This document shows positions 1-10,957 of a stretch of 64,000 bases of DNA, piece after piece (position 1 is the first letter of the stretch; each line of letters begins with the position of its first letter). Below the pieces are notes generated by a model that worked only from the letters and a program-made list of their open reading frames with translations, was not told where the DNA came from and did not search any database. A program made the translations under genes and the position numbers. This DNA comes from Siphonodentalium dalli (lineage: Eukaryota; Mollusca; Scaphopoda; Gadilida; Siphonodentaliidae): positions 141,068,351 through 141,132,350 of the forward strand of contig CP136062.1 of NCBI GenBank assembly GCA_032622095.1. Direction: 5' to 3'.

Positions 1-996
1 AGCCATTACAAAAATCACATTTGATACGTCTTCTGATACATGGTGTATATTCGTATTTTGTTGACGAAGTGCTGCTAAGAACAGGCTTAGTTGGAACGAT
101 AAAACGGCTTCAGTCGGCCATTCTATTTTGTACGAGAAAAAGTAGCGCTCTTTCTTGGAGCGAATTTCTGCAACAATTTCACTGCGTGTTGGACCCATTT
201 GGACAAAATTACATTCCCTTTGTCTACATTTTGATATACTATACGCTCCATTATATGGAATATATCAGCTAAAATCGATCCTGTTATTGTAACCATGCAT
301 TGAGTCTATTTTTAGTTGTTTTCATCGGCGCGTGTTTGCGATTTCGCCATTACATTATTCGTACTAAAACAGCCATATTGTAGCTAAAAACGAATGCGCA
401 GTATTCCACTGTGTCATTTGGTACCTAACACTTGTTGTTTGCTAGCGTATTCATCGAGAAATCTAAATTCTAAACATTGACGTCGAACGCAGTTTTTCGT
501 GTTTCATGGCACCTTCTCATGGGTGGGTTAATCTGTCTCTTGCTGTGCAATAGATGATAAACTTCATTTTAATACCAAGTCTGCTTGTGGGCATAGTGTT
601 ATGGCTGTAAAAATACATTTCTACAGCTGTTCTACGGCCTTGAGTTCGACAATTTTATGTTGGGTCAGTTGTCGATCGAATAATGCAACTTCTGCTGTCC
701 GGTCAGTGGCGGGGTTAATATGTGCGAATGTGGGCCTTTCGTTAGACACCAAAAGTAGTCCTCTGCGTACTGTATTCCTCGAGATATCGGCCGTTCCACG
801 CAATTTGAAATTCTGTTCCGCAGATTGTCATTCTATTCCATATTCCATCCCATCCCGCAGATTGTCATGTCCGGCCGTTCGATTGCAGCGACGCCTTTCG
901 TTATAATTGTTACAGAAGTGCAGGCGTGTTATTAGTCTTGATTGACAGCCGTCTTGTTCTAAGTATGGTTGGAGTCAGGTGCGTCCTGGTTAGCGT
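1..996. other. Unassigned DNA, no gene seen
   Basis: Moderately AT-rich DNA with no repeat unit or coding exon that I can support. Open frames at 21-272 (+) and 601-906 (+) are short and overlap frames on the other strand. They show no recognisable domain or splice context, so I read them as chance. Confidence 0.5.
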
Positions 997-1653
997 GTTA
1001 TTAGGGTCACAACTACAACTTCTAGAATCCATTTTATGTTTTTTTAAATTTTTGCCTTTCAATTCTGAGATCCGTTTTATGCTCATTTCAATTCCAACTT
1101 TTTAAATATACTATTTTAATTCAAACATTACAACTTTTAGTAGATGATTTGTGTTTAGCTTCTTATTTTATAGATCATTAAATTAAAATATTAAAATAAA
1201 AATGTTAAGTTAGAATTAAAATATTATGTTGGAGTTGAAATAATAAGTTAGAATTGAAATACTAAGTTGAAATTAAAATCTTAAGTTAGAATTAAAATGT
1301 TAAGTTAGAGTACAGAGAATGTAAATAGAATGTAAATAGAATGTAAATAGAATGTAAATAGAATGTAAATAGAATGTAAATAGAATGTAAATAGAATGTA
1401 AATATAAGAATTAAAATGTAAAGTTATAACTAAAATGTAAAGTTAGAATGTACATAGAATGTAAATAGAATGTAAATAGAATGTAAATATAAGAATTAAA
1501 ATGTAAAGTTAGAATTAAAATGTAAAGTTAGAAATAAAATATAAGAATTAAAATGTTAAGTTGGAATTAAAATGTTAAGTTAGAATTAAAATATAAGAAT
1601 TAAAATGTTAAGTTAGAATTAAAATGTGAAGTTATGATTGTGACCCTAATAAC
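997..1653. mobile_element. Short inverted-repeat element filled with AT minisatellite
   Basis: A 16-bp perfect inverted repeat bounds this segment: GTTATTAGGGTCACAA at 997-1012 and its complement at 1638-1653. The interior is almost pure AT-rich tandem repeat. This architecture suggests a small non-autonomous DNA element whose core has expanded. No target-site duplication is obvious at either edge, so the superfamily is open and the exact ends are uncertain. No coding potential is present. Confidence 0.5.
1130..1640. repeat. AT-rich minisatellite (11-bp and ~19-bp units)
   Basis: Two interleaved motifs recur. One is an 11-bp unit AGAATGTAAAT, about eight near-perfect copies at 1314-1400 and three or four more at 1447-1490. 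The other is a roughly 19-bp unit related to TAAGTTAGAATTAAAATGT on both sides. The units share the AATGTAAA/AATGTTAA core, so the 11-bp form is probably a derived expansion of the longer one. Confidence 0.85.
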
Positions 1654-2027
1654 CCTCCATATAATTCAACCACAGTTATTATTCACAAGTCTAAGCAGTT
1701 ACGTACTGTACAGATACATGTAGTAAGTTAGTATATCTGGAGTTCCAGTTATTTGGCTTCCAATACATATGGTATTGTAATTATTAGTTGCTTGTTCATT
1801 ATTGGTTGCTTTGATATTCAATTTAGGATATAGCAGGATAGAGCAATGTAACTATAAAAGTAGCTTTTGGTATTAAATTCTCAACTTATTCCACATGCAA
1901 CATAAAGCTAGAATATAAACATGACTAATATGAACTTTGTTCTTGAAACTAATTATAAATCATACTATTAAACCTGGATCAAACTGCACAGGTAATCTAT
2001 GCAACTCTCTTCATGCGAACCTTCTCA
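1654..2027. other. Unassigned DNA between two repeats
   Basis: AT-rich sequence with no repeat partner seen elsewhere in the window and no supported open frame. Confidence 0.5.
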
Positions 2028-2291
2028 CTAGTTCTCAGAGTCACATATCTTAACTAGACAGTCTGATCCAGGATGCTTGTTCTTATAATGGGTATCCATG
2101 TGATACGTCCAGTAAACCACATTGCACAGGGGGCACCCACATGTATACGGACGGTTTGTACAAGGTGACCGTGGCTTGGATATCTCCGCTGGCTTTAAAC
2201 TAAACTTTATACTCTGATAATAAGTTAATAATACTACCAATTCTTCACTAATATTGGTATATGTCAATCTGCACACCAACATGACATACAT
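2028..2291 (-). pseudogene. Possible C2H2 zinc-finger fragment
   Basis: An 87-codon minus-strand frame contains one C2H2-like knuckle: CPLC, 11 residues, H, four residues, H, followed by PG. The Cys pair lies at about residues 54-57 and the His pair at about 69-74. Single fingers of this type, preceded by a basic or Pro-rich stretch, occur in proteins encoded by animal DNA transposons as well as in host genes. The frame ends next to the 5' part of the retrotransposon that follows. No second finger or other domain is visible, and I cannot name a family. Confidence 0.3.
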
Positions 2292-2426
2292 ACATGTATT
2301 TAGACTGTGAGCTGCTGTGAGTGTGACTTTCCTTGGGTCCCATCATACCCATGTGCAGATATATATCACAGAAATAGGGGAGATGAAATTTGTTCTACCC
2401 CTATTACTACAGTATTACTATTGGGC

Positions 2427-3821
2427 ATGATAATTGGCACCGAAACTTGGCTGAAACCACACACCACCAACTATGAAATATTCCCAGATGGTTACAGTAT
2501 AATAGCCAGGAAGGATAGGAAAGACGGATATGGCGGAGTGATCATTGCCACAAAGACATCAATCCCATGTCATGAATTAGCCATCAAGAAGAATGATGTG
2601 GAGATATCCGCAATTAAAGGTACTCAACCCGATAAAACTCCTCTCAATTACTATTTCAATGGCTTCGGGGGTCAAAAATATTTGATTCGAGTCGAGGAAG
2701 TCACCCATCAAAGCTCAGATTTGTTAGATATCGATTTTAGAAATCTATTATTTTTCATTATCGGGAATACTATCTGGCCCAGAACTCAGTCAAAATTGCG
2801 TTAAAATTACCACTTGATTTTAGAGTTATCCATCCTTGTCTGTTTGAATAGATTTGGAGTACACATCCAGAGCAGATTACGGCAGTTGTTAGTACTCATC
2901 TCGAGTTTATAACAAATTTCAAAAATCAATATCTAATAACTCTGAGCTTTGTTTGATGGGTTCCTCGACTCGAATCAAATATTTTTTACCCCCCAAAGCC
3001 AAAGAAATAGTAATATAGGACCCTCTGATCGGATTGTTGTTGTTGAAATCTGTTGAGATGGGGACCCTCTTTACGGGTTGAGTACCTTTAAACTGTGCTG
3101 CCAGCAGAACAAACAGGAATTGGTGATAGCCAGTATTTACCGACCAACCGACGACGACATAAACTACAATCAGGACTTGTGTGGTGCCATAGCTGACTTA
3201 GTGAATTCCATCCAACAGGCTGCTATATGGATTGGTGGAGACACAAACCTGCCAGATATCAACTGGGAGCAGATGTCTATAAATGGAAATAGGTACAACA
3301 AGAATATCAGCAACGAATTCATAAATACTATTGAAGATTGTGGACTCAAACAAGTGGTCACGTTTCCAACCAGGGGCAAGAACTTGCTGGACACATTCTT
3401 CACAAATAGACCATCACTTACCATCTTATGCAAACCAGTGCCAGGGCTTGGTGATCACGACATCATATTCATCTCATCAAGAGTGGCAGCTCCATACCGA
3501 AGACCAGTCAGGAGAAAGATCCACCTGTGGTCTCAGGCGGACATGTCAGAACTATCATTGGCAGCTAGAATACAAACAGAGCATTTCCGAACTCAAATTA
3601 AACCCGCTGACGACATCGACTTGCAGTGGACGACATTCAAGGACATATGTAATCAACTACTACAACTGATACCAACCAAAATGACTAGCACACGTTTCAA
3701 CCAACCATGGATAACAACTGAAATCAAGCTACTCTCAAAACGTAAGCACGGGCATACAACAGGGCGGGACAGACTGGAAAACATCAAGACTGGAAGTACT
3801 ATAAAAAGCTCAAGACGTTGA
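2427..3821 (+). pseudogene. LINE AP-endonuclease domain, broken by an insertion
   Basis: The N-terminal part (2427-2617) reads GTETWLKP, then an FPDGY motif, then GGVIIA, as expected for the first half of an exonuclease/endonuclease/phosphatase fold. Past the inserted MITE, in the same frame, come IASIYRP (about 3127), GGDTNLPDINW (about 3233), NLLDTFFTNRP (about 3381) and GDHDIIF (about 3451). The GDHDII box is the catalytic His-containing motif. The domain nicks target DNA before target-primed reverse transcription. The frame is lost near 3820. Apart from the insertion the domain is well preserved, so the MITE insertion may be recent relative to other damage, but I cannot date it. Confidence 0.85.
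2618..3087. mobile_element. 470-bp foldback MITE with TTAA target duplication (Kolobok/T2-like or piggyBac-like)
   Basis: The ends are AGGTACTCAACCCG and its perfect complement, each flanked by TTAA (2614-2617 and 3088-3091). Long imperfect subterminal inverted repeats follow: GATTCGAGTCGAGGAA near 2684 matches its complement near 2961. Removing the element and one TTAA gives an uninterrupted endonuclease frame, which is strong evidence for the boundaries. TTAA duplication plus ends beginning AGG fits the TTAAAGGRR rule of T2/Kolobok MITEs; piggyBac also duplicates TTAA. There is no coding capacity. Confidence 0.85.
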
Positions 3822-4340
3822 GTCAAAAAACGTGCCAAACAACAAAAACAAAGTACATTTCAAACATGGTCTCAGATAGCAGCGGAAACAAACCATCAAA
3901 CCGACTATGGTCCTACACCAAAAGCATGAAGAGTGATAGCTCAGGAGTATCACCACTGAAGAGAGATGGGTTTCTTCATAGTGACCCATTAACAAAGGCG
4001 GAAATCCTAAACAGACAATTCTCATCTGTCTTCACACAAGAGGATATCCAAAATATTCCAAACATCGCCGACATGGGTATCCCATCACTACCGAACATCA
4101 CAATGACAGAAAATGGAGTTGAAAAACTCCTAAAAAAACATCAACATCCACAAGGCCACTGGACCCGATGGCATACCTGGAAGGCTCCTCAAAGCAGTCG
4201 CAACCGAGATCACGCCGATGCTAACAAAGCTATTTCAGGCATCCATCGACCAGGGGAAGGTTCCATTAGAATGGAAACAGGCATACATCACGCCACTCCA
4301 CAAGAAAGGGGACAGGACAGCAGCATCAAACAAGAAAACC
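3818..4340 (+). pseudogene. LINE linker between endonuclease and RT, frameshifted
   Basis: After the frame change near 3820 the linker continues with a LWSYTKSMK motif and a SSVFTQED stretch, both typical of the region just before the RT in this class of LINE. A second frame change near 4180 moves to the frame encoding a KLFQASIDQGKVPLEWK segment and the LHKKGDR motif (RT block 0/1). It stops at the junction with inserted repeat DNA near 4331; the continuation NYRPVSLTS is found at 6491. Confidence 0.8.
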
Positions 4341-4579
4341 ATAGTCAGAAATGGTAACGCCACCAAGATCATATTATTAGCCATAAATATAAATTATAAT
4401 ACAATTATTCTATAAACTAGCTTTCAAATTTTATGTGGGAAATTTGCATACTTCTATATTTCAAGTTTTCCCGTTTCTCGTGTTATACATTACTTTCTTC
4501 AAACTGTCTTCTTTATTACACAAGCTGATGGGCCCGACTTCGTCCGGGATGTTTCCCATCTGATTTCCGGCGAAAGGCG

Positions 4580-5075
4580 CGATTTGACCTTCAATTGACT
4601 ATTTCGAAAGTCAAGGTCAGGTCAGGGTCATGATTTGACCCGTCCAAAACACCCCCACCCGGAGAAAAGTACCACTAGGTATCAAATTTCGTCGAAATCC
4701 GTCCGTTTTACCCCACTTGACCTTTAATTAACAAATTTGAAGGTCAAGGTAAGGTCGGAGTCATGATTTGACCCGTCCAAAACACTCCCCCGACAAAAGC
4801 ACCCATAGGTATCAAATTTCGTCGAAATCCATCCGTTTTACCCGATTTTACCTTTGATTGACCACATTGAAGGTCAAGGTCACGCCGATGTCACGATTTG
4901 ACCCGTTCAAAACACTCCCCGGACAAAAGTATCCCTAGGTATCAAATTTCGCCGAAATTTGTCCGTTTTACCCAAATTGACCTTGCATTGACAGTTTTAA
5001 AGGTCACGATTTGACCCGTCCAAAACACTTCCCGGACACAAATACCCATAAGTATCAAATTACGTTGAAATCTAT
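4580..5075. repeat. ~130-bp tandem repeat, four units
   Basis: Units start near 4585, 4718, 4846 and 4977. Each carries a TTGACCTT-type start, AGGTCAAGGT, a GATTTGACCCGTCCAAAACA stretch, and GGTATCAAATTTCG followed by a CGTTTTACCC ending. The last unit is shortened. Tandem core units of this size are a feature of Helentron/HINE-type ('pearl'-like) elements in molluscs, which is a possible but unproven origin. Confidence 0.8.
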
Positions 5076-5538
5076 GGAAAGCCGAAGAGGACATGTTAGT
5101 TGCTAATTGCTAGATATACGACGCACGACTTGTCGCGGTATTTTAAAGGTGTTTCAAACTAGGAGATAGAAGGATTCTGCGTTTCAAATGGTGATGAATT
5201 ATAGTAATTTATTCAAATTTTATGGTATAAATTGTTATTAAAACTGTATATACTATAACAAAAATTAATGACTCGAAAATTAAGTGGGCCTTTAAACAAA
5301 GTCACAATTGCAGTTAGGCTCATCTCATACTCGTTTAATCAGCGATATTCTGCTGCGCAGTTTGTTATAGTTCCCAGTATTCATTGAGCGTTATAGCCCC
5401 ACTGTTATAATTCGCCTTTAGCAGGCGTACTCTTGCCTCAGATTATTGAGATATTAGGTCACACGTAATGACATTAAATCGCATGGAAACATAGCAATTG
5501 TGTGGGCTGCTTGGCGTGAATATTTAATGAGAAATAAA

Positions 5539-6262
5539 GTCATACGTAATGACATTAAACTCAAGAAAACCCGCGAAAACAAAACAAAATCACATTTAAT
5601 GTTTTAAGTTATTTCCTTCATAAAAAGAATCTTCGTGATAATGAACCCTCCCAATACTTTAGAATATAGAATTAACCTTAAAATAACAAAAACCTTCGGA
5701 ATACAGAACCTTCGGAATAACGAACCTTCTGATTGGTGAACCTTCGGAATAGCGAACATTTAGAGAAATTTCGGAACAGTGGACATTCTGGATAGTGAAC
5801 CTTCGGAATAGAGACATGCCCCCAATATTCATATTATATGCCCAGAGTTCAAAGGTATGGACCCATAAAATCCTAAATTTGGCCCTTAAAATATTGAACT
5901 CCAAATTGGAGCCCACACAGAACATCACTTAAGTCAACTGTACCTGTGTCATGTCCCAATGCGGGAGGGTCCACAATATACCACAACATTCATATTATAT
6001 GCCAAGAATTCAAAAGTATGGGCCCACGTAATGACATTAAATCTCAAGAAAACCCGCGAAAACAAAACAAAATCACATTTAATGTTCTAAGTTAAGTTAT
6101 TTCCTCCTGTATCTGTATCGGTATGCGCGCAGGATCAGTTCGGATGTGAGCACACACTCCGTAAAAAGAATCTTTGTGATAATGAACCCTCTCAAATTAG
6201 TCTCAATACTTTAGAATATAGAATTAACCTAAAAATAACAAAAACCTTCGGAATAGAGAATC
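5539..6262. repeat. ~480-bp partial duplication
   Basis: The segment from about 5539 to 5722 (CGTAATGACATTAAA, then CCCGCGAAAACAAAACAAAA, then ATAGAATTAACC) recurs at about 6026-6262 with an extra 60-bp insertion. The CATTCATATTATATGCC motif also recurs (about 5826 and 5985). This is a direct duplication within the inserted block. Confidence 0.7.
5690..5815. repeat. Minisatellite, ~16-bp CCTTCGGAATAGCGAA unit
   Basis: Six or seven imperfect copies of AACCTTCGGAATAGCG lie here, and another four at 6240-6300. They make short frames on the minus strand that are not genes. Confidence 0.75.
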
Positions 6263-6490
6263 TTCGGAATAGCGGACCTTCGGGATAGCGAACCTTCATA
6301 ATAGAAACATGCCCCCACAAGTACACCGGTGACGTAAACACATGTGCTAATCTTTGTTGTACTATCGTGACTCTATCGGTACGATTTATACTCAGTACGA
6401 AATAACCATAATAATACAGTCGCCCAGTGGATTATCGATCGACCACAGAATATGAAAATCTGCGTACCAAGCAACACCACGGTGTGGCGT

Positions 6491-7755
6491 AATTATCGGC
6501 CAGTCTCTTTGACCTCCATCTGCTGCAAACTAATGGAGCATATACTACACAGCCGTATAATATCACATCTGGAGTCACATGACATTCTCACCAAGTATCA
6601 ACATGGCTTTAGGAAGAAACGCTCATGCGAGACACAACTTCTCTCAACTGTGGATGATTTCACCAGAGGTATCTTCGAGCAGGAACACTAGATTGACGCT
6701 GTATTGTTGGACTTTTCGAAGGCCTTCGACAAGGTGCCTCACCAACGGCTTCTGCTCAAATGTGAGAAATATGGCATCCGAGATAACACCTTAGACTGGA
6801 TAAGTGATTTCTTATCGGAAAAAAGTCAGAAAGTCGTCATTGAGGGTCAACACTCAAGCTCAGCAAATGTAACATCTGGAGTGCCCCAAGGAACTATGAT
6901 GGGATCATTGCTCTTCTTGATATATATCAATGACTTGGCCAAACACGTGACAGCGACACCTCGTCTATATGCTGATGACTGTTTGTTGTATAGATCCATC
7001 AAGTCGGAGAATGATGCCTTGGAACTTCAAAAAGATCTGGACCTACTGCAGAACTGGGAGCGAGAATGGCAAATGAAGTTCAATGAAGACAAATGCGAGG
7101 CTATAACTATCACCAACAAGAAGAAGAACATTATCAAAAGTCAATACTACATCCATGACAAACAGCTCAACTCTGTTACAACGGCAAAATACTTGGGGAT
7201 CACCTTCCAAAATGACATGAGTTGGAACACCCATATCAACCAAATGTGTGCAAAGGCAAACTCAACCACGGTCTTCATAAGAAGAAACTTATCAGGATGC
7301 ACACGGCTATCAGAGAGCGTTGCTACAAGGCGATGGTTCGATCCAGAGCAGAGTACGCATCGAACGTCTGGAGTCCACACACCGATGGAAACACCAAAAA
7401 GATAGAGAGGGTACAGGAAAGGGCAGCACGCATGGTTAATAACAACTACCACAGACGCAGTGGCGCACCAGCCATGGTACAATCGCTGGAATGGACACCA
7501 CTGAAGAAAAGAAGGGATATAACAAAATGCACCACCTTCTACAAATGTATCAACGAACTAGTATCGATTGATCACAAGACACTTCTCGAGAAGTACAAAT
7601 CATCATCACGTGGACATAACCAGAAATACCGACAACATCATACAAGGGTTGATATCTTTCCATCAGCGATAAGACTATGGAACTCCATGCCAAAAGAAGT
7701 AGTCAACTGCAACTCTCTAGAAGACCTGAATAGGGAGCTGCATAGCTGTGCCTGA
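6491..7755 (+). pseudogene. LINE reverse transcriptase and C-terminal region, broken
   Basis: The RT palm and fingers are recognisable. NYRPVSLTS is at about 6491 and a GFRKKRSCETQL box at about 6608. Then come LDFSKAFDKVPH at about 6707 (first catalytic Asp region), SGVPQG followed by FLIYINDL at about 6877-6937, YADDCLLYR at about 6967 (catalytic YADD intact) and KYLGITF at about 7189. An in-frame TAG (6689-6691) interrupts the frame before LDFSKAF. A frameshift near 7300 moves to the frame ending FPSAIRLWNSMPKEVV and a stop at 7753-7755. No RNase H domain is seen, as in CR1/Jockey-type elements. Confidence 0.88.
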
Positions 7756-7934
7756 GGACAACAATGCATCTACATTTTACTGCAAGAAGTTTTAACCTGT
7801 ATATACAACATTGCGTTTAATCATCAATCTATTTTTAACAACTTCCTCACCCGCCGGCACACAATAGTGCGATATTGTCCCAACAGAAATACACCTCTGC
7901 CAGGACTTGCACTGTAACACGAAGAAGAAGAAGG

Positions 7935-9913
7935 GCCTTGGCTCTAAAACATCTTATACTATTGTTATATAAAAGAATATGGAGTTATTGAGGATATCAG
8001 GACATGACAGTATTACCTCATAATTATTATGTTTTATGGCATAATGCCCAATGTGTTTAAGTGCATGCATTCAGCATTTCCACATTTTATACTAATATAA
8101 TTATCTCCCTTTAGAGCAGTTTAGAGGTTTATTAAAATGCTGGGAATAGTATTAAATAATAAGAAACGGAACAATTCTTTGCTAGGCTTTTAGGGATGGG
8201 TCCCAAAAGATTGGGCGGAAAAAAAAGAAAAAAATTGCAGGTAGAGGGGTGGTGGGTCCCCGAGTGTGGCAAAAACATTTTTTTCGCCCTATATATGTAA
8301 ATGTTTTCCGCGACCCCCCCCCCCCTTGGCAGATACGGAAATAAACGTCATTTAGAACGATATTTAAAAACCTGTGTACCCTTCAGCACATTTTCAAAAC
8401 CTGTGTACCCTTCAGCACTTTTTTTGGTGAGAGTGACCCTTCAGCCATAGTATATATATAATAGTGATTGGGGGCGTAGGCGTACTATGCATGCATGGGC
8501 GGTTGTCATTAAAAGATGGGTATAACTTGGAAAGTGGATAGGACATATGTTTAGGCCTACTGTATAAATATATAATTAAATATTTATTGTTGTTTCGCGC
8601 AAGATCCGGTCTTAATATAATGTCGATTAATTGAATAGTTGTTCTAAGACATTCTACAATTTTGATCTTGAATAAATTTCTTGGGACACATTTTGTCGCC
8701 ATGCATATTATATAGGCCCGCCCAAGCAAAATTTTCAAGCTTGTTTTAAACAACTTTATATGGACATGGCACATGGCGCAAATGTTCCGTTGAGGGGCTG
8801 CATACATGCATGCATGAATGTCCTATCGTGACCCCATGGATGCGCTCGACGCAGGAGATGGTTGTATATTTTGTGTGGACTTATCTCAAATTGAGTCAAA
8901 CGCCAGATACATAACGGCTTTGACATACCAGGTCAGGTAGTATCGGTTTGTGATGGGGATCAAATAATAAATATCCAATACAATTTGGTTCTAAGGCAGT
9001 CGGAATGATTAACGCCCGCTGCTGAAAGTCAAGCGATATGCCCAAAATTGTTTATAATATAACAAAAACAAGTATCGAACATAATAGACGCATTGATTTG
9101 TTAACTCTAACGCGTGTTAACTCACTCTTGAGTTCATTAAATCATTCATCTAGGGACGTCGTGTGTTTGACAAGACTACATTTAAGTCCACCTTTGAATT
9201 GTATACATCCCTCTCGACTCGGACTTGATGTCCAAATTTTACAACTCTTTGAAACTTTAGTATATAGTATACCTTCATTTTCCATTTAAAAAACAAATCC
9301 AAAATTATTTGATTGGCAAATATTAGAATCTTGTCTTATATTTGGTATGGGGAATTGCTACAAGACCTATGTTCATATAGGGTCCCGTTTGAGTAAATTT
9401 TAGGGGTCACTAAGGTGCCGAAGATGGGGCTTTCATGGATTTCACCTCGAGAACAGAGATCATTAATTTTCTATATATGAAAATAATATATGGTAGAGCA
9501 TTTGGAAAAGGGCTATCTTCAATTTATCAAGTCAGGGGCTTCAGGGTGTCATATAGACATGTCATTGAGGTATGCTCAAACTTCGTAGGGGCGAAGCTAG
9601 AGTATAGAGCTTCGTGGTATTCCTGATATATGCATATATTATTTGTGACAGTTCCCAATACTCGGCATCAGACCGTTGGTCATAACCGCAGTTCGTCTGA
9701 ACCAATTTTAAAACGGCCGGCCGGGATACAGCAAATTGAAGAGTACTAAAATATCTTTCTTCCCATATATAATAGGGGCGTTTATATGTAAAAATTTTTA
9801 TTTTTGTGTAGTTTGTGGGCGTTAAAAATGGTAAAATTTCAAAGTTGGATATCATCTTTCTATAGGATTGAGTATTACTGGGGATGGGGTATATTTTTGT
9901 GCTGGGGACTGAC
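7935..9913. other. Unassigned DNA, short simple repeats only
   Basis: The segment holds a short direct repeat ACCTGTGTACCCTTCAGCAC (about 8370 and 8400), a poly-C tract near 8317, and AT-rich sequence. Frames at 8412-8807 (-), 9038-9289 (+) and 9435-9626 (+) have no recognisable domains and look like chance. I see no other structure. Confidence 0.45.
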
Positions 9914-10032
9914 CTGTGGATTTGAAGCAGCAAAGTTGAGGTGAACACCGAAGTACTTAATACAAGAAGAAACATTACATGTTTTGAGCCGCGTCTCCAG
10001 TGCGTATATCCTTCCTCGAAGCCATCTTGCAC
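9914..10032 (-). CDS. Possible first coding exon, signal-anchor (type II membrane) protein
   Basis: A minus-strand ATG at 10032 opens 39 codons with a short polar and charged start ending in Arg-Arg-Gly-Ser-Lys, followed by about 19 hydrophobic residues (VMFLLVLSTSVFTSTLLL). That is the layout of a Golgi type II enzyme or other signal-anchored protein. A reasonable donor, CAG|GTCAGT, follows at the 9914/9913 boundary. The frame stays open for 156 codons, but past the donor it loses any pattern. No second exon was found on the minus strand towards position 1. The function is unknown and a chance frame is a real alternative. Confidence 0.3.
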
Positions 10033-10495
10033 ATTAATTTGGCTGTGTGCCTTAAGTTTAATACCACAATTAGTTCATTTGCCATTTGGCACTAAATTTC
10101 CAATAAATATTTTATGCAATTGGAATTCATAAATGCAAACATATATTGTAAAGGAACTAAAAACCGATTAATTATTCTTCATAAAAACTAAGTAGAAATA
10201 CCTTACATTATGTCGATATAACAGGGCTACCCTTTCTTATCTCTGCACCTTCATTATTCGATTTACTGAAGGTGCACCGAGCAACATCGAGTTACACCGA
10301 GCAGGAAAGAGTGAAATAGAGTACAAAGTGGAGCTAGATTTAAAGTGCAATTTATCAAATCGAGTACATCCACGTTTTTTCACGCAGACGACGGTTGGCT
10401 TAGTTCGGTATAGCTCAGGGGACCATCTGAGGTTACGATAGGTTACGAAACGTTTTCAAAATTGAAGACTTGATCATAAAGAATCGCTGATATTA
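10033..10495. other. Unassigned DNA before foldback copy A
   Basis: No gene seen. A segment of about 36 bp near 10395-10430 (TTCGGTATAGCTCAGGGGAC) matches, in inverted orientation, 33128-33165, so a dispersed repeat end probably lies here. Confidence 0.45.
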
Positions 10496-10957
10496 GTCCA
10501 GGAGATATTGGTAGACCTCTGCACCCCCCCCCCCCCCAGGACTTAACTTCACCCCACTAATTTTCTTCCTTAAGGTCTCCTCTAATTTTTTTCACTTGTT
10601 AACAAGAACAAAAAGTGGCCGCAGAGACTCCAGACAAGATGGCGTCCATCATGGCGGCCATTTTTTTTATATGCACCAGGTTTCTTTGATCGCCGTTATA
10701 GTAAAGATGATGTCACATGCGGTCTTGTTTTCCGTTCGATTCGTTATGGTAATATACAACCCTTACAAATTAGCCAAAAATCCGACACAAAAATCCAATA
10801 TGGCGGCCAAGATGGCCGCCGAAATGTGAAAATTTGATATTTTTCGGACATTTCACCACCTTTCGTTTGTCTCTGTGGGAAAATATTGGCACCGTGACGC
10901 GATTTTATACATTTATCGTCTAGAATAGTCATTGGCGAACACACGAGGACCATAATA

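Larger units (their letters stand above)
4331..6490. mobile_element. ~2.15-kb insertion in the LINE, made of tandem repeats
   Basis: This block separates the GDR motif from NYRPVSL of one RT. It contains three repeat systems, listed separately, and no coding region. The edges are inferred from where the LINE protein stops and resumes, so they are good to about 10 bp. The two sides share only a weak inverted match around GTGGCGTTA/TAACGCCAC. No target duplication is clear, so the type of element is undecided and more than one insertion may be involved. Confidence 0.6.
2307..7934 (+). mobile_element. Degenerate non-LTR retrotransposon (LINE), twice interrupted
   Basis: Order of parts on the + strand: AP-endonuclease domain, linker, reverse transcriptase, C-terminal region, 3' UTR and a (GAA)n tail at about 7921-7934. 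The protein style (GTETWLKP, IYRP, NYRPVSLTS, DFSKAFDKVPHQRL, YADDCLLYR, and a C-terminal FPSAIRLWNSMP) fits the Jockey/CR1/L2 side of non-LTR elements. The clade cannot be fixed by eye. It is dead: frameshifts near 3820, 4180 and 7300, an in-frame TAG at 6689-6691, a 470-bp TTAA-class MITE in the endonuclease, and about 2.15 kb of foreign repeat between the linker and the RT. Without the two insertions the element would be about 3 kb from the first recognisable endonuclease motif to the tail. The 5' end is uncertain. Confidence 0.88.

Noticed and set aside
8412-8807. 131-codon minus-strand gene
   Set aside because: No domain, no splice sites of note, and overlaps the short AACCTGTGTACCCTTCAGCA direct repeat.
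9562-10032. Single 156-codon minus-strand gene
   Set aside because: Only the first 39 codons have a sensible pattern; beyond the GTCAGT donor the frame looks random. Kept only as a possible first exon.
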